This document shows, one piece after another, positions 59,107-64,000 of a DNA stretch of 64,000 nt. The notes under the pieces are model-generated. The model had not been told where the DNA came from. It saw only the letters and a list, made by a program, of their open reading frames with translations, and did no database searches. The translations under genes and the position numbers were made by a program. The DNA comes from Emticicia sp031378345 (GTDB lineage: Bacteria > Bacteroidota > Bacteroidia > Cytophagales > Spirosomataceae): NCBI GenBank assembly GCA_031378345.1, contig JANNDY010000118.1, positions 11,222-75,221 of the forward strand, written 5' to 3'. Each line of letters opens with the position of its first letter. Position 1 is the first letter of the stretch.

Positions 59107-60834
59107 TTAATGCGATTCACGCTTTACTTCATGTCCTGAACTTCCAACTAAAAAGTCTAAATCAGCACCTTTGTCTGCCTGCATTACAGTATTGATATAC
59201 AATTGTGTATAACCACGGTCATAACCCAAATCAATAGGTTTCCAGTTTTTGCGTCTTTCGGCAAGTTCCTCGTCCGAAACGTGCAAATGTATGGAACGAT
59301 TTGGCACATCAACTTCAATAATATCTCCATTTTGAACTAAACCCAAATTCCCACCAACGGCAGATTCGGGCGAAGCATGAAGGAAAACTGTACCATAGGC
59401 AGTGCCACTCATGCGTGCGTCTGAAATTCGCACCATGTCTGTAACGCCTTTTTCGAGGAGTTTTTTTGGTAATTGCATATTGCCAACTTCGGGCATTCCG
59501 GGATAGCCTTTTGGACCAACATTTTTCATGACCATCACACAGTTTTCGTCAATATCCAAATTTGGGTCATCAATTCGGGCATTATAATCTTCGATTGTTT
59601 CAAAAACTACCGCCCGTCCCTTGTGTTGCATCAAATGTGGCGAAGCTGCCGAAGGTTTTATCACTGCACCATTTTCACACAGGTTTCCTTTCACAATAGC
59701 AATACCACCTTCACGTAAAATTGGTTTTTCAGCACTTGCAATAACATCATCATTCCATATTTTCGCTCCTTTTGAGTTTTCAGTCAAACTTTTACCATTA
59801 ACCGTAATTGCTTCTCTGTGCAAAAATCCAGACATCTCTTTTATGACAGCAGGAAGTCCACCAGCATAATAAAAATCTTCCATCAAATACTTGCCAGAAG
59901 GCATCAAATTAAGCAAAAATGGCATTTTACTACCAATATCATCAAAATCTTTGAGGTTCAAATCTACGCCAATTCTTCCTGCAATTGCTAATAAATGCAA
60001 AACCAAGTTAGTCGAACCACCAACGGCTGCATTCATCATGATGGCATTTTCAAAGGCATCACGGGTCAAAACTTTCGATAAAGAAAGATTTTCTTTCACC
60101 ATTTCGACAGCACGCATTCCTGACATGTGAGCCAAAACTTTTTTGCGTGAATCGGCCGCAGGAATTGCCGATGCTCCCGGCAATGTTAGCCCCAGAGCCT
60201 CTACCATTACTGCCATTGTTGAAGCAGTTCCCATCGTAGAACAATGCCCAATACTTCGACTCATGCACGACTCAGCTTCTTCAAATTCTTCGGCTGTCAT
60301 TTTACCAGTTTTCAAATCATCGGCAAAACGCCAAACATCAGTACCTGAGCCAATGGCTTTTCCTTGAAAACGACCATTGAGCATCGGTCCGCCCGGTACA
60401 ACTATTGTTGGCAAATCGCAACTTGCAGCACCCATTACGAGTGATGGCGTGGTTTTGTCGCAACCTGTTAAAAGTACAATGGCATCGAACGGATTTCCAC
60501 GAATACTTTCTTCTACACTCATTGAGGCAAGATTTCGATAAAGCATTGCAGTTGGACGAATGATGGTTTCGCCCAAAGACATGACTGGAAATTCTAATGG
60601 GAAGCCACCTGCTTCATAAACGCCATTTTTTACGACTTGTGCCAGTTCTCTAAAATGCCCATTGCAAGGCGTTACTTCCGACCAAGTATTGCAGATACCA
60701 ATTACAGGTTTTCCTTTGAATTGGTGTGCAGGATAGCCTTGATTTTTTATCCAACTGCGGTAAATAAAACCGTCTTTTCCTTCTTTTCCGAACCAATCTT
60801 GGCTACGTAGGGTACTTTTTTCTTTTTCAGGCAT
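59107..60834 (-). CDS. IlvD/Edd-family dehydratase (sugar-acid type)
   Basis: 575 aa. Fe-S cysteine motifs CNTWSEVTPCN, LTGCDKTTPS and GHCSTMGTAST, plus the PGGPMLNGR loop. Length and these motifs fit sugar-acid (for example L-arabinonate) dehydratases at least as well as dihydroxyacid dehydratase. No other branched-chain biosynthesis gene is near, so a sugar-acid role is preferred. Confidence 0.7.
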   Translation of the reverse strand: MPEKEKSTLRSQDWFGKEGKDGFIYRSWIKNQGYPAHQFKGKPVIGICNTWSEVTPCNGHFRELAQVVKNGVYEAGGFPLEFPVMSLGETIIRPTAMLYRNLASMSVEESIRGNPFDAIVLLTGCDKTTPSLVMGAASCDLPTIVVPGGPMLNGRFQGKAIGSGTDVWRFADDLKTGKMTAEEFEEAESCMSRSIGHCSTMGTASTMAVMVEALGLTLPGASAIPAADSRKKVLAHMSGMRAVEMVKENLSLSKVLTRDAFENAIMMNAAVGGSTNLVLHLLAIAGRIGVDLNLKDFDDIGSKMPFLLNLMPSGKYLMEDFYYAGGLPAVIKEMSGFLHREAITVNGKSLTENSKGAKIWNDDVIASAEKPILREGGIAIVKGNLCENGAVIKPSAASPHLMQHKGRAVVFETIEDYNARIDDPNLDIDENCVMVMKNVGPKGYPGMPEVGNMQLPKKLLEKGVTDMVRISDARMSGTAYGTVFLHASPESAVGGNLGLVQNGDIIEVDVPNRSIHLHVSDEELAERRKNWKPIDLGYDRGYTQLYINTVMQADKGADLDFLVGSSGHEVKRESH

Positions 60835-60890
60835 AATTTCGTTTTTTTCTATATTTTTAGAAAAATCAAGGAATTTATATCAAAAATCCT

Positions 60891-60898
60891 TAATTTTG
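60891..60898 (+). promoter_or_regulatory. Bacteroidota-type -7 box for the OmpA gene
   Basis: TAATTTTG matches TAnnTTTG, 67 bp before the OmpA start. No clear -33 box. Confidence 0.4.
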
Positions 60899-60965
60899 CA
60901 TTGCATAGCACCAAATTAGAGATTTTGCAGGAAACTATAACTAAATACTTAAAAAAATTAAAATT

Positions 60966-62234
60966 ATGAACTTATTTGATACGTTGAACGAGGCATTGAA
61001 TGAAGAAGTTGTATCAAAAATTGCCAAGCTTTCGGAGGAAGAACCAGAGAAAACGAAAAAAGCGTTAGATGGTATTTTTTATACATTGATAGCTGGACTT
61101 ATTCGCCGCACAGGTAGCATGATGAGTGTGAGTATGCTCTATAATCAAGTGCAGAAGGGTAATCAGGGGGGAGAATTGATAGGGAATATTATGCCTTATT
61201 TGAACAAAAAAGAGAAATTAGATGCTATACTAAAAACTGGTGATGGTTTGGTTAGTCAGATTTTTCCTGCCTACAAAAGCCCATTGGTAAGTATGATTGG
61301 AACTTATGCTGGCATCAAGAAAAACTCTTCTACGATGTATTCGAGCTTGGCCGCACCAATTTTGGTTGATGCAGTTAGCAAAGAAATTGACACAAATAAA
61401 TTGGATGTTGATGGTTTGATTAGTTTTTTAAGCGACCACCATGAGCAATTATTTAAGGTTGTTCCTGAAGAATTATTAGAAAAAATGATTCCTCAGTTAG
61501 GGCTTCAAGAATTACAATCGCCAAAATTTGCTTCAGCAAAAAAGATTGTTTCTGGAAAACTAACAAATATAAAAGGCAAAGCCATTGCGGCGGGTGAAGA
61601 AACTATAGAAGAAAGTGAAGAGGTTAGTGAAAAACCAGCTTTCCCTTTGAAATGGATTGCAGGTTCACTTTTTGGAGTTGCCGCAGTTGCTGGAGGCATC
61701 TATTGGTATCAAAATTTTTATGAGCCTGCTCAAGTTATAGCTCCCGAAGAGCCAGTTTTGCCAGCCATTGATTCGAGTGTATTGAAAGCGGATAGTATAA
61801 AAATAGATTCTTCCGTAGTGAAGGTTGATTCTACTAAAAAAGCATTGACTACACCTTCATTGACTTCAAATGAGCAATTTAGCTCGTTTGGTGAGGGTTT
61901 GAACACTTATCTTTCGGACAAAACAAAGCCAAGTGGACAAGTTTTTCCGATGGCAAATGTTGCTTTTGTGAAAGGTTCTCAAGCTTTAGATGCAGAATCA
62001 GATTTGATTATTACGGAGTTGGTTGAATTGATGGTGAAGTTTCCAAAAATGCAAATTCAGTTGCAAGGACATTCGAGCAATGCAATTGGTACTGACAATA
62101 AAAGTATGGCAACAAAAAGGGCTTTTTCTATCAAGAAAAAATTAATGGCACAAGGAATTGTAGATACTCGAATTGATGCGATTGGCACAACTGGCACTGG
62201 AAATGGTGCTGATATTAAGATTGTGGCAAAGTAA
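60966..62234 (+). CDS. DUF937-OmpA peptidoglycan-binding protein
   Basis: 422 aa. N-terminal DUF937-like helical domain (about 1-190), one membrane span (WIAGSLFGVAAVAGGIYW near 225), a Ser/Asp/Val linker and a C-terminal OmpA domain with MQIQLQGHSSN. Anchors to peptidoglycan. Function unclear. Confidence 0.75.
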   Translation: MNLFDTLNEALNEEVVSKIAKLSEEEPEKTKKALDGIFYTLIAGLIRRTGSMMSVSMLYNQVQKGNQGGELIGNIMPYLNKKEKLDAILKTGDGLVSQIFPAYKSPLVSMIGTYAGIKKNSSTMYSSLAAPILVDAVSKEIDTNKLDVDGLISFLSDHHEQLFKVVPEELLEKMIPQLGLQELQSPKFASAKKIVSGKLTNIKGKAIAAGEETIEESEEVSEKPAFPLKWIAGSLFGVAAVAGGIYWYQNFYEPAQVIAPEEPVLPAIDSSVLKADSIKIDSSVVKVDSTKKALTTPSLTSNEQFSSFGEGLNTYLSDKTKPSGQVFPMANVAFVKGSQALDAESDLIITELVELMVKFPKMQIQLQGHSSNAIGTDNKSMATKRAFSIKKKLMAQGIVDTRIDAIGTTGTGNGADIKIVAK

Positions 62235-62276
62235 TTTTTTTTGATGCTCGATGTTTGATGCTTGATGTTTGGGAAT

Positions 62277-62318
62277 AAAAAAAGCAAGTCTATAAGAAAT
62301 TTATGGGCTTGCTTTTTT
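62277..62318. terminator. Bidirectional terminator between OmpA and hslU
   Basis: AAAAAAAGCAAG and CTTGCTTTTTT form a stem with A and T runs, ending both convergent genes. Confidence 0.75.
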
Positions 62319-62372
62319 GCTTTAAATCTTGTTCTACGCTTTGACGGATTAGGAAATCCGTCGTACAAAATT

Positions 62373-63767
62373 CTACAAAATATACTGACTTAAATCTCTG
62401 TTTTTAACTAATCCTGAAAGCCTTTCGTTTACTAATTCCTTGGTTATCAATAGTTTAGAGCCAGTTAGTATTTTATCGGGAACATCAAACATTATTTCAT
62501 TGAGCAAATGACTCATCACAGTTTGGAGACGTCTTGCACCAATATTTTCTACATCACTATTTGCTTGAAAAGCTATACGAGCAAGTTCACGAAGAGCTTC
62601 ATCAGCAAAAGTCAAAATTACTCCTTCGGCTTCGAGCATAGCTTCATATTGCTTGGTCAAAGCGTTTTTTGGTGCTTTCAGAATCTGATAAAAATTATCT
62701 TCCGTCAAACTTTCCAACTCTACTCTAATTGGGAAACGTCCTTGCAATTCGGGAATCAAATCTGAGGGTTTTGACACATGAAAAGCTCCTGCGGCAACAA
62801 ACAAAATATGATCGGTTTTCACACTTCCGTGTTTGGTATTTACTACGCTTCCTTCCACAATTGGCAATAAATCTCTCTGTACGCCCTCACGACTTACATC
62901 TGCTCCACCCGACTTGCCGCTTGCATTAGCAATTTTGTCTATTTCGTCAATAAAAATAATGCCTAAATTTTCAGCTTTCCAAATTGCTTCTTCTTTCACT
63001 TCGTCCATGTCGATAAGTTTTTGGGCTTCTTCTTCGAGCATGATTTTACGAGCTTCAGCAATAGTTAGCTTGCGTTTTTTGCCTCGTTTTGGCATCATTC
63101 CACCAATCATTTCCTGAATGTTCATCATCGACATATCGTCTATCGGTCCGCCCATTACACCAATATTGGGCATTCCGTTTCCTTGCACGTCTATTTCCAC
63201 TTTTCTGTGGTCAAGTTCTCCGTTTTTGAGTTTTACTCTAAACGCTTCACGTGTTTTTTCGTTGAGTAAATTTTCGGTATAATCTACAATTTCTTTTTTG
63301 CCTTCTTCTGGCACAAAGCCAGTGTCTTTTTGGTCTTTTACGGGCGGAATAAGAATATCGAGTAGCATATCTTCCACTGCTTCTAAAGCTTTGGTTTTTA
63401 CTTCTTCTTTCTTTGCCAATTTCACCATATTGACCGATTGTTCAACCAAATCACGCACCATACTTTCGCAATCACGCCCCACGTAACCCACTTCTGTGAA
63501 TTTTGAAGCTTCAACTTTGATGAAAGGTGCATCGGCTATTTTTGCCAAACGACGAGCAATTTCGGTCTTGCCTACGCCCGTTGTACCAATCATCAAGATA
63601 TTGTTTGGAATAATTTCAGACACCATGTCAGCAACAGCATTCATTCTACGCCAGCGATTTCTTAATGCAATAGCAACATTTCGTTTGGCGTCTTTTTGAC
63701 CAATAATGTATTTATCAAGTTCATCAACTATTTGTTGCGGCGTAAGGTTTTCTATTTTTTTTGACAT
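62373..63767 (-). CDS. hslU: HslU ATPase of the HslUV protease
   Basis: 464 aa. Walker A GTTGVGKTEIARRLA, Walker B IIFIDEID, AAA+ arginine/sensor region (DLIPELQGRFPIRVE, GARRLQ) and the C-terminal SQYIL tail that docks into HslV. Unfolds substrates for HslV. Complete. Confidence 0.95.
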   Translation of the reverse strand: MSKKIENLTPQQIVDELDKYIIGQKDAKRNVAIALRNRWRRMNAVADMVSEIIPNNILMIGTTGVGKTEIARRLAKIADAPFIKVEASKFTEVGYVGRDCESMVRDLVEQSVNMVKLAKKEEVKTKALEAVEDMLLDILIPPVKDQKDTGFVPEEGKKEIVDYTENLLNEKTREAFRVKLKNGELDHRKVEIDVQGNGMPNIGVMGGPIDDMSMMNIQEMIGGMMPKRGKKRKLTIAEARKIMLEEEAQKLIDMDEVKEEAIWKAENLGIIFIDEIDKIANASGKSGGADVSREGVQRDLLPIVEGSVVNTKHGSVKTDHILFVAAGAFHVSKPSDLIPELQGRFPIRVELESLTEDNFYQILKAPKNALTKQYEAMLEAEGVILTFADEALRELARIAFQANSDVENIGARRLQTVMSHLLNEIMFDVPDKILTGSKLLITKELVNERLSGLVKNRDLSQYIL

Positions 63768-64000
63768 TTAAAAAATAATTTGAAAATTTGTAGATTTGAA
63801 AATTTGGAAATGTTATTAATGAGCAATAAAAATTAATAAATAATAAATAATATAATTTTCGTTACGACTCAGGTTCTACTCTGAATTAGTTAAATTGAAT
63901 AAAAAGTATTAATCTTACTTCATCTTGATAGATATAGAAATCATATCGAAATTTGAAGCTACTATAGTTTCACAAGCTCAACAAATTAAATTGTTGGAGG
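63768..64000. other. Non-coding region upstream of hslU
   Basis: 233 bases, very AT-rich, with direct repeats of GAAAATTTG near 63780-63825. Probably holds the hslU promoter; no gene or clear box was recognised. Confidence 0.4.

Overview
The window comes from an AT-rich Bacteroidota chromosome, most likely of the order Cytophagales. The signs are Bacteroidota-type -7 promoter boxes (TAnnTTTG), A-rich ribosome-binding regions, Tat-type sugar-isomerase-like proteins, an SMP-30/paraoxonase-like lactonase, a DUF937-OmpA protein and HslU. I cannot fix the genus from sequence alone.

Bases 161-42139 form an apparently intact tailed-phage prophage of about 42 kb, integrated into the 3' end of tRNA-Glu(UUC) (42127-42198, minus). 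A 14-bp duplication of the tRNA end (161-174 and 42126-42139) marks the ends. The tRNA's likely native terminator is stranded at 103-136, and the phage supplies a replacement at 42065-42092. Left to right: a minus-strand repressor and membrane-anchored DEDDh exonuclease (259-1933); a cluster of tiny genes (2129-3585); a 600-nt non-coding zone with an unusual tRNA-Met(CAU) and a highly folded RNA ending in a terminator (3586-4189); an iteron-like repeat block (4521-4603); an early/accessory operon of mostly unknown small genes (4662-9781) that includes a DUF2829/Tad2-like anti-defence protein; three small-gene units each followed by an attC-like folded site (9784-11358); a phage amidoligase (11581); a caspase-like protease next to a staphylococcal-nuclease-like nuclease (13130-14316); portal, endolysin, holin, tail and a 1546-aa tape measure (14592-28727); tail tip/fibre and exported proteins (28827-31964); a LytTR regulator (31961); prohead protease, scaffold and capsid (32739-35092); an apparently frameshifted structural gene (36193-36926); terminase (36913-38989); a Dam methylase (39838) and an IntDOT-like tyrosine recombinase (40617-41951).

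The most striking signal is an apparently undescribed prophage promoter. Eight non-coding sites read GTCCTTT-N21-A-N2-TTTG with invariant spacing, each just upstream of a gene in the late half, and four sit directly behind or inside an intrinsic terminator. They divide the late half into separately started units: small gene, caspase+nuclease, portal block, tape-measure block, tail-tip block, a 77-aa gene, the protease-capsid block and dam. The LytTR protein or the triple SANT/Myb-like protein could be the cognate regulator; that is inference.

From 42200 to the end is ordinary chromosome: an M14 carboxypeptidase, two TIM-barrel sugar isomerase-like proteins, a lactonase, cysteine biosynthesis (CysE, CysM), an ECF sigma factor with two paralogous small membrane proteins, a Fic protein, an AddA-type helicase-nuclease, two paralogous membrane proteins, an IlvD/Edd dehydratase, a DUF937-OmpA protein and HslU. 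Several palindromic intergenic repeats lie among them.
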